Notes: generated from the letters alone by a model not told the origin. 64,000 bases of DNA from Enterobacter sp. RHBSTW-00175 (GCF_013927005.1 NZ_CP055930.1:620001-684000), one strand, 5' to 3'. Numbered from the stretch's first letter, positions 29,284 through 36,168 are shown. Numbers and translations: made by a program.

Positions 29284-29349
29284 AGAGCATTGAGCGATGT
29301 CGGAGATCGCCATTCTTGGTAGAGGGTTCGAATCCCTACTCAGTGCTCT
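29284..29349 (+). other. tRNA-like three-way junction without D arm
   Basis: AGAGCATTGAG (29284-29294) pairs over 11 positions, one of them G-U, with CTCAGTGCTCT (29339-29349). Inside lie GCGAT-GTCGGAG-ATCGC (29294-29310), a perfect 5-bp stem with a 7-base loop that has U33 and CGG (proline-type anticodon) in register, and AGGG-TTCGAAT-CCCT (29323-29337), a near-canonical T arm. There is no room for a D arm and no CCA end, so it is probably a tRNA mimic inside the larger RNA, not a working tRNA. Confidence 0.65.
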
Positions 29350-29470
29350 TTCCGTTGTGGTGAAAGTTGCTATTAGCACGCGACAAACGCTATCGCCGGC
29401 GCACCGGCCACCACACACCAAATCACGTTAGGACCGTGATACGGCAGTACCAGGCAATGCGTGTAGCTTT

Positions 29471-29505
29471 GGCGGTGGCAGTTACTCCCACTTCTGACCA
29501 CCGCC
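29471..29505 (+). terminator. Internal hairpin with T-run in the structured RNA
   Basis: GGCGGTGG pairs with CCACCGCC across a 19-base loop and is followed by CTTTTT. It could end a shorter form of the RNA. The following T-run is also part of the TTTACAGC helix, and the loop bases pair downstream, so termination and folding may compete. Confidence 0.45.
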
Positions 29506-29585
29506 CTTTTTACAGCAGAACGCCATCCCGATGACGTTGCGCTGTAAACCCGTAACTGCCAAGGAAGGCACTCCGTTGATTATTC

Positions 29586-29610
29586 GCCCGGTTCGTCCGG
29601 GCATTTTTTT
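29586..29610 (+). terminator. Terminator of the structured RNA
   Basis: GCCCGG-TTCGT-CCGGGC followed by ATTTTTTT, a strong rho-independent terminator only about a dozen bases before the start of the next gene. That gene's expression would depend on read-through. Confidence 0.88.
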
Positions 29611-29622
29611 AAGGTGAATATG

Positions 29623-29982
29623 ATGAGCGATAAAGATATTGAGCAGGAAATTCAGGCTAAGGGCTTAACCGCGCCGCGCGTTACGCCTGACCATGTTGAA
29701 AGCATTATTGCCAGCGAGCATTATTTTACTGCTGCTGACGGCGAACGCTTCGCTAAATGGGGGGAGCAATTCGCTAATGAGGACGTTGCAGATCAACTGA
29801 GCTTGCTGACCTTCTGCGTCCTGGTTCTGCGCAACGGCTTCACTGTCACCGGCGAGAGCGCGTGCGCAAGCCCAGAAAACTTCGACCCGGAGATCGGTCG
29901 TAAAATCGCCCGCGAAAACGCGGTGAATAAAATCTGGATGCTGGAAGGTTATCTACTGAAGCAGAAACTGAGCGAGAAATAA
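29623..29982 (+). CDS. N4 Gp49 / Sf6 Gp66 family protein
   Basis: About 119 residues, mostly helical, with ALTAPRVTPDHVESIIA-type and EHYFTAADGERFAKWGEQ segments, ending in NAVNKIWMLEGYLLKQKL. This matches the phage gp49_66 family, which has no known function. ATG at 29623 has AAGGTG at the best distance; ATG at 29620 is the alternative. It directly follows the RNA terminator and runs against the adjacent terminase and portal operons. Confidence 0.85.
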   Translation: MSDKDIEQEIQAKGLTAPRVTPDHVESIIASEHYFTAADGERFAKWGEQFANEDVADQLSLLTFCVLVLRNGFTVTGESACASPENFDPEIGRKIARENAVNKIWMLEGYLLKQKLSEK

Positions 29983-30009
29983 AAGACGAATTCGACGGCT
30001 TTTAACGCC

Positions 30010-30048
30010 GTGACATGTCACAATCAGCCCGCCGATGCGCGGGCTTTA
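30010..30048 (+). terminator. GTGACATGTCAC palindrome and hairpin
   Basis: The palindrome GTGACATGTCAC (30010-30021) is followed by GCCCGC-CGATGC-GCGGGC and TTTAATT. The T-run is short, so termination is likely partial, and the next small gene begins 14 bases later. Confidence 0.6.
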
Positions 30049-30061
30049 ATTCGAGGTCAAC

Positions 30062-30217
30062 ATGTCAAAACTCAGACTGAGCGCCAGAACAAAGAAGCGA
30101 AGAGCAGCAGACCAGGAAGTGATGGACAAGATGAATGACATCTTCCAGAAGGTTAAAAAGTGCGAGCATGAGCTGACAGATACCATCCTGAGCACTCCGT
30201 ATTTCAAGGCCCGCTAA
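30062..30217 (+). CDS. Small basic prophage protein
   Basis: This frame encodes 51 residues beginning MSKLRLSARTKKRRAADQEV and continuing MDKMNDIFQKVKKCEHELTD. GAGG lies at normal distance before ATG, and the frame runs exactly into a terminator hairpin overlapping its stop. The basic helical start suggests nucleic-acid or membrane contact. No family recognised. Confidence 0.65.
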   Translation: MSKLRLSARTKKRRAADQEVMDKMNDIFQKVKKCEHELTDTILSTPYFKAR

Positions 30218-30232
30218 TGCGGGCTTTGTTAT
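30206..30232 (+). terminator. Terminator of the rightward RNA/gp49 unit
   Basis: GCCCGC-TAAT-GCGGGC followed by TTTGTTATTT. The stem includes the stop codon of the 51-residue gene. It separates this unit from the converging terminase operon, whose last stop codon lies in the same sequence. Confidence 0.8.
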
Positions 30233-31704
30233 TTCCACGGGTCATATTCTGTCACGGCCTTGCCCTGCTGGCTCTCCTGCCCTGGAATGCGCATCCGCTT
30301 GGAAACGGGGAAAGCAAATGTCAGCAGCAGCGCGTCACCCTTGCCAGGCGAGCGGCCCAACCGTTCTTTGATATCTTCCTTCGGCTCAATGACGATCTTG
30401 CCGTCTACCCTGACTTTGTACTCTGCCGCCGACAGGTCGTCAGCCGTCTCCTGGTCATCCAGCGCGCCGCCGAGCTTCAGCCACGTCTTGGCGCTGTTGA
30501 ACATTTCGCCGCGCTTGTTGAGCATCTGAGGGTCGGTCGAGCCGCCGCCGAACGGGATTAGCTGCCACGTCCGGCCCCAGCCGTCACCGATGGATTTCAG
30601 CCCGGTACCATAGCCGAAGTCGATGAACACCGCGTCAGCCTGGTACTGGTCCTCAAAGTCGGCAATGCGCTTAGCCATAATCAGATCGTCGGTGGTCTTG
30701 TTTCCGGTCCAGAGGACTTTGCTGTGCAGACCCTGGCGCAGGTATATCACTGCGTCATCCACGCCGGAATAAGCCGGGTCTACGCCGATAATCACCGGTG
30801 CATGTGCCACCTGCGCCGAGGTCACCACGCGCTTCATTGCTTCGTCAGTGAGACCGGTCGGGATGAACTGAAGTTCAGACGCGTCAGGGAATATCCCGCG
30901 CACACGAACCTTCACGAAGTCGCTGTCTTCGCCGTAGTCGTCCACCCATTTCTGGAGCTGTTGTTTATTGGTGCCTTCCACAGTGCGGCTGTCAATCTGC
31001 GCGCACTTCCAGCGGTGTTTGTATTTACGGAAGCACTCACGGAAACGACCGGTGTTACGAGTCGGGTTACCGAACGCCACCCAGATGATTTCCGTATCTT
31101 CATCCGTCAGCGCACCCTCAGCAACTTCCCACACCAGATCGGCAATATTGGAGGCTTCGTCGAACACCACGATGATGCGCTTACGCTCGTTGTGCAGTCC
31201 GGCGAAAGCCTCTGTGTTGTGCTCAGACCACGGGATAGCGTCAGCGCGCCAGCGCTTATCGTGCCCAGGGTCGTTGCTGTACATCGCGGTTGCGGTGCAG
31301 GTGAACCACTCTTTCGTGATAGCCAGGTTCGACCATTTGATGATTTCCGGCCAGGTCTTGGTGCGTAGCTGGTTGTCGGTGTTGGCGGTCACCACCACCT
31401 TGCAGTCCTCACAGGTCGACATGCCCCAGTTGATGAGCATTGAGATGAAAGCGGACTTGCCGATACCGTGCCCGGATGCCCTGCCAAGCATCAGCGGCTG
31501 GTGACGCGTCACCGGGTTCTGGAGGTGATCTCGTATTTCGCGGAATGCATCTGCCTGCCACTTGCGCGGCCCGGTGGCGTGCGCCAGCTCTGTGCCCTCC
31601 TCGCCCCACGGGAACGCATACAGCGCATAGCCCAGCGGGTCATACGTGAACGAGGCGATATCCTCGACGAGCTGCTCTTCCGTAGACATGGCTGCGGCTG
31701 TCAT
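30229..31704 (-). CDS. Terminase large subunit
   Basis: The DNA-packaging motor of 491 residues. The ATPase domain shows Walker A GRASGHGIGKS (74-84) and Walker B RIIVVFDEAS (about 176-185). The C-terminal RNase-H-like nuclease shows VDPAYSG (about 308) and DFGYGTG. It translocates DNA through the portal and cuts it. The start overlaps the small-subunit stop by four bases. Confidence 0.94.
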   Translation of the reverse strand: MTAAAMSTEEQLVEDIASFTYDPLGYALYAFPWGEEGTELAHATGPRKWQADAFREIRDHLQNPVTRHQPLMLGRASGHGIGKSAFISMLINWGMSTCEDCKVVVTANTDNQLRTKTWPEIIKWSNLAITKEWFTCTATAMYSNDPGHDKRWRADAIPWSEHNTEAFAGLHNERKRIIVVFDEASNIADLVWEVAEGALTDEDTEIIWVAFGNPTRNTGRFRECFRKYKHRWKCAQIDSRTVEGTNKQQLQKWVDDYGEDSDFVKVRVRGIFPDASELQFIPTGLTDEAMKRVVTSAQVAHAPVIIGVDPAYSGVDDAVIYLRQGLHSKVLWTGNKTTDDLIMAKRIADFEDQYQADAVFIDFGYGTGLKSIGDGWGRTWQLIPFGGGSTDPQMLNKRGEMFNSAKTWLKLGGALDDQETADDLSAAEYKVRVDGKIVIEPKEDIKERLGRSPGKGDALLLTFAFPVSKRMRIPGQESQQGKAVTEYDPWK

Positions 31705-32330
31705 TCTTCACCACCAGCCTGCTCTTTGACGCGGCGGCGGGCGGCAGCCATACGGTCGGCAATGGTGACGGTGCCGGAAACCTCCAGGCGCTCTTTGAAC
31801 GCGTTGACGTCGACGTGCTTACCGATGAGCTCGAGGTTTTTCACCTTGTCGGGCCACTTCACCTTCTTCAGGATATGCTCGACATCCTCAACAGAGAGAT
31901 CTGCCTCGCCATTCTCTTTTTTCAGGGAGGCCTGGGTCGTTTTGATGGTAGCGATATCCATCGCACTGAGAGATGTGCGCCAGACCTTCGGCCATTCCGC
32001 AATTGGCTTCATCCCGCCGTCATCGTTCAGGATATCCAGGACGTCCATCTGGTCGATTTCCACCAGGCGCATGAGCACGTAGTCAGCGCTGACGCGGTTT
32101 CGCTTGTTGCGCTCCTCCATAAGCTCGGCGATTCGTTTCTGGATTCTTTCGTCGCGCATCATGTTGCTGGCTTTGACCGCTGCCGTATTAGGTGAAAATC
32201 CTGCGTTAATCGCCGCCTGAGTCTGGTTCTCAGGTGTCTTAATGTATGACTGGCAGTAAGCCTCCATCATCGCTGTAATAGGCTTATATTGCGTTGATTT
32301 GCGTTTGTGGGTTTTTGGTATCACGAGCAT
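31701..32330 (-). CDS. Terminase small subunit
   Basis: About 209 residues, Terminase_2 family. The N-terminal helix-turn-helix (MEAYCQSYIKTPENQTQAAINAGFSPNTAAVKASNMM region, about 20-60) recognises phage DNA. The middle VLMRLVEIDQMDVLDIL and KWPDKVKNLELIGKHVDV segments are typical. ATG at 32330 follows AGGTGG best; ATG at 32333 is also possible. An operator lies 23 bases upstream. Confidence 0.9.
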   Translation of the reverse strand: MLVIPKTHKRKSTQYKPITAMMEAYCQSYIKTPENQTQAAINAGFSPNTAAVKASNMMRDERIQKRIAELMEERNKRNRVSADYVLMRLVEIDQMDVLDILNDDGGMKPIAEWPKVWRTSLSAMDIATIKTTQASLKKENGEADLSVEDVEHILKKVKWPDKVKNLELIGKHVDVNAFKERLEVSGTVTIADRMAAARRRVKEQAGGEE

Positions 32331-32352
32331 CATTACCACCTGAGTAATCTTA

Positions 32353-32404
32353 TTACCATGAAGGTAATACTATCACGCAAAACAAAGCCGCCATAGTCGG
32401 CGGC
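32353..32404 (-). promoter_or_regulatory. Operator before terminase, and upstream terminator
   Basis: TTACC-ATGAA-GGTAA (32353-32367) is a perfect operator match in the gap before the terminase genes. Just upstream in the direction of transcription, GCCGCC-GACTAT-GGCGGC followed by TTTGTTTT (minus strand, 32380-32404) ends the preceding operon. Confidence 0.75.
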
Positions 32405-32427
32405 CATTGCAATTCAGTGGCGCTATC

Positions 32428-32439
32428 GTGACATGTCAC
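32428..32439. repeat. GTGACATGTCAC palindrome, third copy
   Basis: An exact third copy of the 12-bp palindrome, flanked by C and A as in the others. It overlaps the stop codon of the gene at 32436 and lies shortly before a rho-independent terminator. Confidence 0.7.
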
Positions 32440-32774
32440 ACCACAATCTTCGTTTCGTGCCAGCCCATTCGCGCCCAACATGATTCCTCTTCCTTCAGAC
32501 AGCAATCAGCAACAGGCAATTTATCTCCGCACCTTCCGCACCGGTTGGCACTAATTGCTTTGATACGCCCACGCACCCGGGCATCATCCTGGCGGATCAG
32601 CAGCGCAATGTACTCGCTCAGTTCATACGGGTCACGCCCGGGTCGCCGCCCGGCGCAGTTCCGCGCCAGCATCTCCATTTCCTGCTCGTCGAGCACCAGT
32701 TCCAGTTTGCGCTCACCTGCTTCCGCCTGGCGGGCGCGCTGCGCTGCTTTGCGTTCTGCTGCGGTTTTAGCCAT
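32436..32774 (-). CDS. Zinc-finger-like phage protein
   Basis: A protein of 112 aa. The N-terminal half is helical and basic (MAKTAAERKAAQRARQAEAGERK) with a ribbon-helix-helix-like KLELVLDEQEMEMLARNC stretch. The C-terminal half has Cys pairs (NRCGRCGDKL ... DCCLKEEESCW) that could hold zinc. It may bind DNA; no family recognised. Last gene of the leftward middle operon. Confidence 0.68.
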   Translation of the reverse strand: MAKTAAERKAAQRARQAEAGERKLELVLDEQEMEMLARNCAGRRPGRDPYELSEYIALLIRQDDARVRGRIKAISANRCGRCGDKLPVADCCLKEEESCWARMGWHETKIVV

Positions 32775-33132
32775 TCTGATTTTCCTGCATCATGAGGAAG
32801 ACAATCATGGCGGCACGAAGCCCACTCCAATCTTCACACTGGAAACAATCATCAAGACGCTCATCAATGTACGAAGATTCGCCGTTTAACGTTAAATTAC
32901 TTACAGCTACCCAGCCAAATCCACCTGATGGAATTAACGCGATGTTGCTGTCATCGATAATCGGCCATGCGTCTGCCGGGTTGTTGCAGTAATCAACCCA
33001 CTTACTTGGAAGGTGTCCAATCACGCATGCAGATGGTGTCCTGCTTTTGCTCTCGATAACCTCTCTACCCGGATGCATAATTCTTGCAACCTGAATGTTT
33101 ATCTCTTGGTCTGTTAACTGTGAATAGTCCAT
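32767..33132 (-). CDS. NinX/DUF2591-like phage protein
   Basis: A product of 121 aa from ATG at 33132, which overlaps the previous stop (ATGA). It has the DYSQLTDQEINIQVARI start and the YCNNPADAWPIIDDSNIALIP segment typical of DUF2591 proteins in lambdoid nin regions. The function of the family is unknown. Confidence 0.78.
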   Translation of the reverse strand: MDYSQLTDQEINIQVARIMHPGREVIESKSRTPSACVIGHLPSKWVDYCNNPADAWPIIDDSNIALIPSGGFGWVAVSNLTLNGESSYIDERLDDCFQCEDWSGLRAAMIVFLMMQENQNG

Positions 33133-33338
33133 CAACCCACCTCTCTCAATTTCAGTTCATCGGCCACAGACTCGGGCACCACCACGGGCATCGGCACGCG
33201 GATAACCAACTTCTTTAGCCTGTCGATTTCAACTGCGTGCTCCATGGCGATATCCTTCCAGTCCTGCGCTTCGGCCATCCACCAGGCGATATCGGCCTTG
33301 AGGCGGCGCAAGCGCCGCTGTTTGAGTTTTCTCACCAT
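33132..33338 (-). CDS. Small basic helical protein
   Basis: This 68-residue frame starts at ATG 33338 after AGGGTGG. The first part is very basic (MVRKLKQRRLRRLKADIAWW), followed by a coiled-coil-like heptad stretch and a Pro/Val-rich linker. Overlapping stop/start codons tie it to both neighbours. Function unknown. Confidence 0.6.
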   Translation of the reverse strand: MVRKLKQRRLRRLKADIAWWMAEAQDWKDIAMEHAVEIDRLKKLVIRVPMPVVVPESVADELKLREVG

Positions 33339-33409
33339 GTCCACCCTGCCTGGTCGATTACGCCCCAGGTGAGCAGCACGAACATAACGAAGTCGAATGG
33401 GTTAGGCAT
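33332..33409 (-). CDS. Tiny membrane peptide (25 aa)
   Basis: The frame MPNPFDFVMFVLLTWGVIDQ and five more residues has one hydrophobic segment. ATG shares bases with the preceding stop (TGATG) and its own stop overlaps the next start, so it is part of a coupled series. Very small; it depends on this context for support. Confidence 0.45.
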   Translation of the reverse strand: MPNPFDFVMFVLLTWGVIDQAGWTW

Positions 33410-33495
33410 CACCAAATTACCCCCATCTCGCCGCTCATGAATCTTGCAACAGCTATCAGGACCAGAGTGATAATTACTACTTTGACTGGAGGCAT
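33409..33495 (-). CDS. Tiny membrane peptide (28 aa)
   Basis: The frame starts MPPVKVVIITLVLIAVARFM, a single hydrophobic helix with a short polar tail. GGAGG precedes ATG at 33495, and the start overlaps the stop of the 187-residue gene (TGATG). A predicted single-pass peptide of unknown function. Confidence 0.5.
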   Translation of the reverse strand: MPPVKVVIITLVLIAVARFMSGEMGVIW

Positions 33496-34058
33496 CACTT
33501 CACCTCCTGCTGCGGTGCTGCTGGAAGTCTGGTTGCATCAAATGCTGCTTTCTCGTTATTCACCAGGAGTTCAGCTGTTTCAGGTGACAGCGCCCGCACG
33601 ACAGACCAGAGCGCCGAAAAGTAATCACTACTATCGTTGAAGTAAATAGCCGCCACAGCATCAGAAAGCGCTTCTTTTGAACCATCCGGAATCACCGGAG
33701 AGTTGCCATCGGCACCCTGAAGCATGGCGGCGCGGCAGGCGTTCCAGCCTACAGCTTTTCCGTGTTCAAACGCGCTGTCAAAGTCATCATCCATTTCCAT
33801 CGCAGCGGGCACAGATACCGGTGCTGGCGGGGCGGTGTAGAGCGGCGTTACTTCTCGCAGCGGGTCGGCATAAGCATTGCCACTATCGAAGCTGACGTTG
33901 TTTTTTGCGCCGCCGCCTGACAGCAGCCACGCCACAGCCTCCGCTTCGAGCGATGCCAGCGCGATACGCGCCAGCTCCATTTGTTCGCCACGGGTTAAGC
34001 CGTTATCGAGAGGTTTTTTGATGAATTCTGCAACGCGTTCTTTGGTAATAGTGCTCAT
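33495..34058 (-). CDS. Ea22/Ead-like early phage protein
   Basis: The product (187 aa) has the N-terminal ITKERVAEFIKKPLDNGLTRGEQMELARIAL segment and a VTPLYTAPPAPVSVPAAME linker, both common in enterobacterial phage early proteins. The C-terminal half has the GWNACRAAMLQG segment of the same group. Function unknown. Confidence 0.72.
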   Translation of the reverse strand: MSTITKERVAEFIKKPLDNGLTRGEQMELARIALASLEAEAVAWLLSGGGAKNNVSFDSGNAYADPLREVTPLYTAPPAPVSVPAAMEMDDDFDSAFEHGKAVGWNACRAAMLQGADGNSPVIPDGSKEALSDAVAAIYFNDSSDYFSALWSVVRALSPETAELLVNNEKAAFDATRLPAAPQQEVK

Positions 34059-34061
34059 GGG

Positions 34062-34265
34062 TTAGTCCTCAACCTTGCTACCGCACAATGGGCAGTAAAA
34101 GAATTTTCGAGCGAAACCAGGGTGCGGAATGGCAAAGCGCTTTGTCTTCTCGTTCCAGTCGTCGATAACTTTGTCAAAGTCAGCAGCGGCAGCACGCCAG
34201 TTCCCGGCGAGAATCGGTTTTGTGCCGATTATCCCAACCGTGCATTTTTCGCATTTGTCAGTCAT
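34062..34265 (-). CDS. Small zinc-ribbon (Lar-like) protein
   Basis: A protein of 67 aa from ATG 34265 after GGAGAG. Cys pairs CEKC near the start and CPLCGS near the end could form one zinc ribbon. Similar small Lar-type proteins in prophages modulate restriction, but this link is only a resemblance. Confidence 0.6.
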   Translation of the reverse strand: MTDKCEKCTVGIIGTKPILAGNWRAAAADFDKVIDDWNEKTKRFAIPHPGFARKFFYCPLCGSKVED

Positions 34266-34267
34266 GC

Positions 34268-34642
34268 TCACTCTCCTTTACCGGCTGCGGCGGCGCGTGC
34301 CGCGTCCCACTTCTGCATGTATTCTTCGATATCACTCCATTCCTCACCTGAACTAGCCAACGCATCAATTACTGACTGGCGTTCACTGTGCTGTTCTTTA
34401 CTCTCCAGCTCAGCAATCCGCTTCTCTGCGGCTTCTGAGCGCTCCATTGCCACGACAAGAGCGATGGAAAGTGCAGTTGTATATTCTGAATCGCAGCAAC
34501 TGGCGCATATGCACCCGCCGTCAGAGTGCTTAACAGTAAGAGCCCACTGCTGGCAGAAGTCGCAGTCACGCATTACCGCCTGGCTCCAGTCATGTTTTTC
34601 GCGCTGCGGAATGACAAGAGCCTGTTTGTCGATGTTGCTCAT
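34268..34642 (-). CDS. Cys-rich phage protein of unknown function
   Basis: A 124-residue product with CDFCQQW and CICASCC pairs in the first half (likely zinc-binding), then a coiled-coil stretch (MERSEAAEKRIAELESKEQ). Overlaps both neighbours. No family recognised. Confidence 0.62.
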   Translation of the reverse strand: MSNIDKQALVIPQREKHDWSQAVMRDCDFCQQWALTVKHSDGGCICASCCDSEYTTALSIALVVAMERSEAAEKRIAELESKEQHSERQSVIDALASSGEEWSDIEEYMQKWDAARAAAAGKGE

Positions 34643-34920
34643 TGGGCGGCCTCCGTTCTTTTTCTTGCGCTGAAGCGAGGTACATATTCCATTTCAACCG
34701 CAAATACACCTACGCTCTCGCCGTCAACGAACAGTTCGATATCCAACGGCCAAGATGACTCCCAACCGTCATGGTTGTCGAAATAATCAAGGGCAGCATC
34801 TTGCGCCAAGCTTTCAAATTCCCACTCAGAAGTGAGCTCATCGATATGTCGAGGGTCGAGGAAATATGCATCCTCGGGAAACGTACCTGCATCGCTTGCG
34901 ACGTACTGGATTACGCTCAT
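34639..34920 (-). CDS. Acidic phage protein of unknown function
   Basis: A 93-residue protein from ATG 34920, which overlaps the preceding stop by four bases. It is acidic (DELTSEWEFESLAQDAALDYFDNHDG) with a beta-rich C-terminal half (LDIELFVDGESVGVFAVEMEY). No family recognised. Confidence 0.62.
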   Translation of the reverse strand: MSVIQYVASDAGTFPEDAYFLDPRHIDELTSEWEFESLAQDAALDYFDNHDGWESSWPLDIELFVDGESVGVFAVEMEYVPRFSARKRTEAAQ

Positions 34921-35399
34921 GACTGCACTCCTTTGCGAAGTTCCTGCGCCAACCACTCAAGCGCCATTACTGGAACGCCAATGTGACCTGTGCCTTCGAA
35001 TTTGTTAAGCAGGTGTTCGATAGCAGCATCCACACCCTGCGCCCGCACTTCAGCCAGGAAAGCGTCTGTTGCCGGGGTTCGCTTCATCTTGAGAATTTCA
35101 AAGGCCTCGATCATCGCCAGCTCTGGCATTCCGTCATCCATAAGCTCTTCGGCTTTCTCGATAGCCTCAAACATCGAGGCGCTATGCGGATTAGGACTCC
35201 ACTCCTTCATCCCCTCATTCTCCGCAGCCAGCTGAGCATTTTGGTCTGCCAGCATATTCCCGGTTTTTATGGCGGCATCCAGTGAAGCGCTGCAAATGCG
35301 AAACTCTTTCGCCAGCTTCAGGAACTTCTGCTCTCTGATCGACAGCTCGCCTGCGCTCTCCAGGGAGGCGATGAGCTCGTTTACTGTTTCGATGTTCAT
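34917..35399 (-). CDS. Helical early phage protein
   Basis: This 160-residue protein starts at ATG 35399. It has predicted coiled-coil helices and the C-terminal EVRAQGVDAAIEHLLNKF and ALEWLAQELRKG segments common in lambdoid early-region proteins. Function unknown. Overlaps the upstream 43-residue gene by four bases. Confidence 0.68.
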   Translation of the reverse strand: MNIETVNELIASLESAGELSIREQKFLKLAKEFRICSASLDAAIKTGNMLADQNAQLAAENEGMKEWSPNPHSASMFEAIEKAEELMDDGMPELAMIEAFEILKMKRTPATDAFLAEVRAQGVDAAIEHLLNKFEGTGHIGVPVMALEWLAQELRKGVQS

Positions 35400-35527
35400 G
35401 CCGCCACCCATTCATTAATCAGCCAGACACCAAACGCCGACAGTGCAATCACAGCGATTACCACGACAAAGTTGAGCGTCAGCGAATAAACACGAAGAGT
35501 TCTGCCGCTATAGTTCTCAAAATCCAT
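35396..35527 (-). CDS. Small membrane protein (43 aa)
   Basis: The frame begins MDFENYSGRTLRVYSLTLNF and continues with a strong hydrophobic segment (VVVIAVIALSAFGVWLI), then NEWVAA. ATGA overlap with the next gene supports it. A single-pass protein of unknown function. Confidence 0.55.
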   Translation of the reverse strand: MDFENYSGRTLRVYSLTLNFVVVIAVIALSAFGVWLINEWVAA

Positions 35528-35583
35528 ACTTACCCCCGCTTACCTGTATAAATTATTGATTACGTTGATATCAAAAAGGATCG

Positions 35584-36048
35584 TTATTTAACGCCGATCC
35601 CGAATCTTGCGATTAACAGTGCATCCGCGATGGCCTGGCCTTTCGCTTTGGCATCCAGTGCCCTGAGCTCCGGGTAAAGCTGAATCGCCCTGCTGCGCGC
35701 CGCGTCTTTGTCGCTACCGATAAGCCCGGCTGACTTCTTCCAGGCCTGCGGCGTTACCAGCGTGTACGGAATGTTGAGCCCCTGTAGGATCCCCTCAGCT
35801 ACACCAGCTGCATGACCGAACGTGAACATGCTCGCCGTTCCCTGCCCTGGCATTGCACCGACCTGCTCAAGGTAAGCGTGCGTTATTCCGTACTGCCTGA
35901 TCCATGCCGCCACCGCTGCACCGTTGACTCTGGACTTTGTGCCGACCTTGATGGTTGGCATTGCCAGATGGTGGATGTATCCGCCCTGTTCAGTGACGAG
36001 AACCAGCGCTCCGCTACATCCCGGGTCAATCCCTAAAATCGCCGTCAT
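35584..36048 (-). CDS. RuvC-like Holliday junction endonuclease
   Basis: This 154-residue RNase-H-fold resolvase has ILGIDPGCSGALVLV (first Asp at residue 7-8), AYLEQVGAMPGQG (Glu) and the C-terminal AKGQAIADALLIA (Asp) acidic residues in the usual order. It would process branched DNA before packaging. First gene of the leftward middle operon, directly behind two operators. Confidence 0.88.
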   Translation of the reverse strand: MTAILGIDPGCSGALVLVTEQGGYIHHLAMPTIKVGTKSRVNGAAVAAWIRQYGITHAYLEQVGAMPGQGTASMFTFGHAAGVAEGILQGLNIPYTLVTPQAWKKSAGLIGSDKDAARSRAIQLYPELRALDAKAKGQAIADALLIARFGIGVK

Positions 36049-36051
36049 GAT

Positions 36052-36168
36052 TTACCCCCTAGGTAATTTAAATCCATATATGAATTAAAATCAATAGCAA
36101 TGCGCACATTTCGTTACCCGCAAGGTAATTATGAAGGCGTAAAAAAATGCGCTGCCGCGCTGGTGCTG
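36052..36168 (-). promoter_or_regulatory. Control region with two prophage operators
   Basis: Two perfect operators, TTACC-CCCTA-GGTAA (36052-36066) and TTACC-CGCAA-GGTAA (36114-36128), flank ATCCATATATGAATTA (36072-36087), a member of the second repeat set. The first operator starts only four bases before the resolvase start codon, overlapping its ribosome site. Beyond the second, GCGC-GGCA-GCGC followed by ATTTTTTT (minus strand, 36141-36160) may end the upstream operon. Confidence 0.7.

Larger units (their letters stand above)
29025..29610 (+). ncRNA. Large structured non-coding RNA candidate
   Basis: About 585 bases without a credible protein gene, running from an operator to a strong terminator. 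Helices visible directly: AAGCGCACT/AGTGCGCTT (29035-29043 with 29089-29097), TCCGG/CCGGA (about 29141 and 29183), CCTCG/CGAGG (29255 and 29267), an 11-bp stem closing a tRNA-like junction (29284-29349), TGTGGTG/CACCACA (29356 and 29409), GCCGG/CCGGC (29395 and 29404), ATCACG/CGTGAT (29422 and 29435), GGCGGTGG/CCACCGCC (29471 and 29498), TTTACAGC/GCTGTAAA (29509 and 29541) and GGCAGTTAC/GTAACTGCC (29477-29485 with 29552-29560). The last helix crosses the GGCGGTGG stem and so makes a pseudoknot. Size, phage location and tRNA-like content recall GOLLD and ROOL RNAs, but I cannot show homology. Confidence 0.7.

Noticed and set aside
29284..29349. Functional proline tRNA (anticodon CGG)
   Set aside because: No D arm, no CCA end and a closing stem of 11 instead of 7 pairs.
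29016..29421. Two short minus-strand frames in the structured-RNA region
   Set aside because: Arg/Ser/Pro-rich products, no ribosome sites, and they cross the perfect RNA helices seen on the plus strand.
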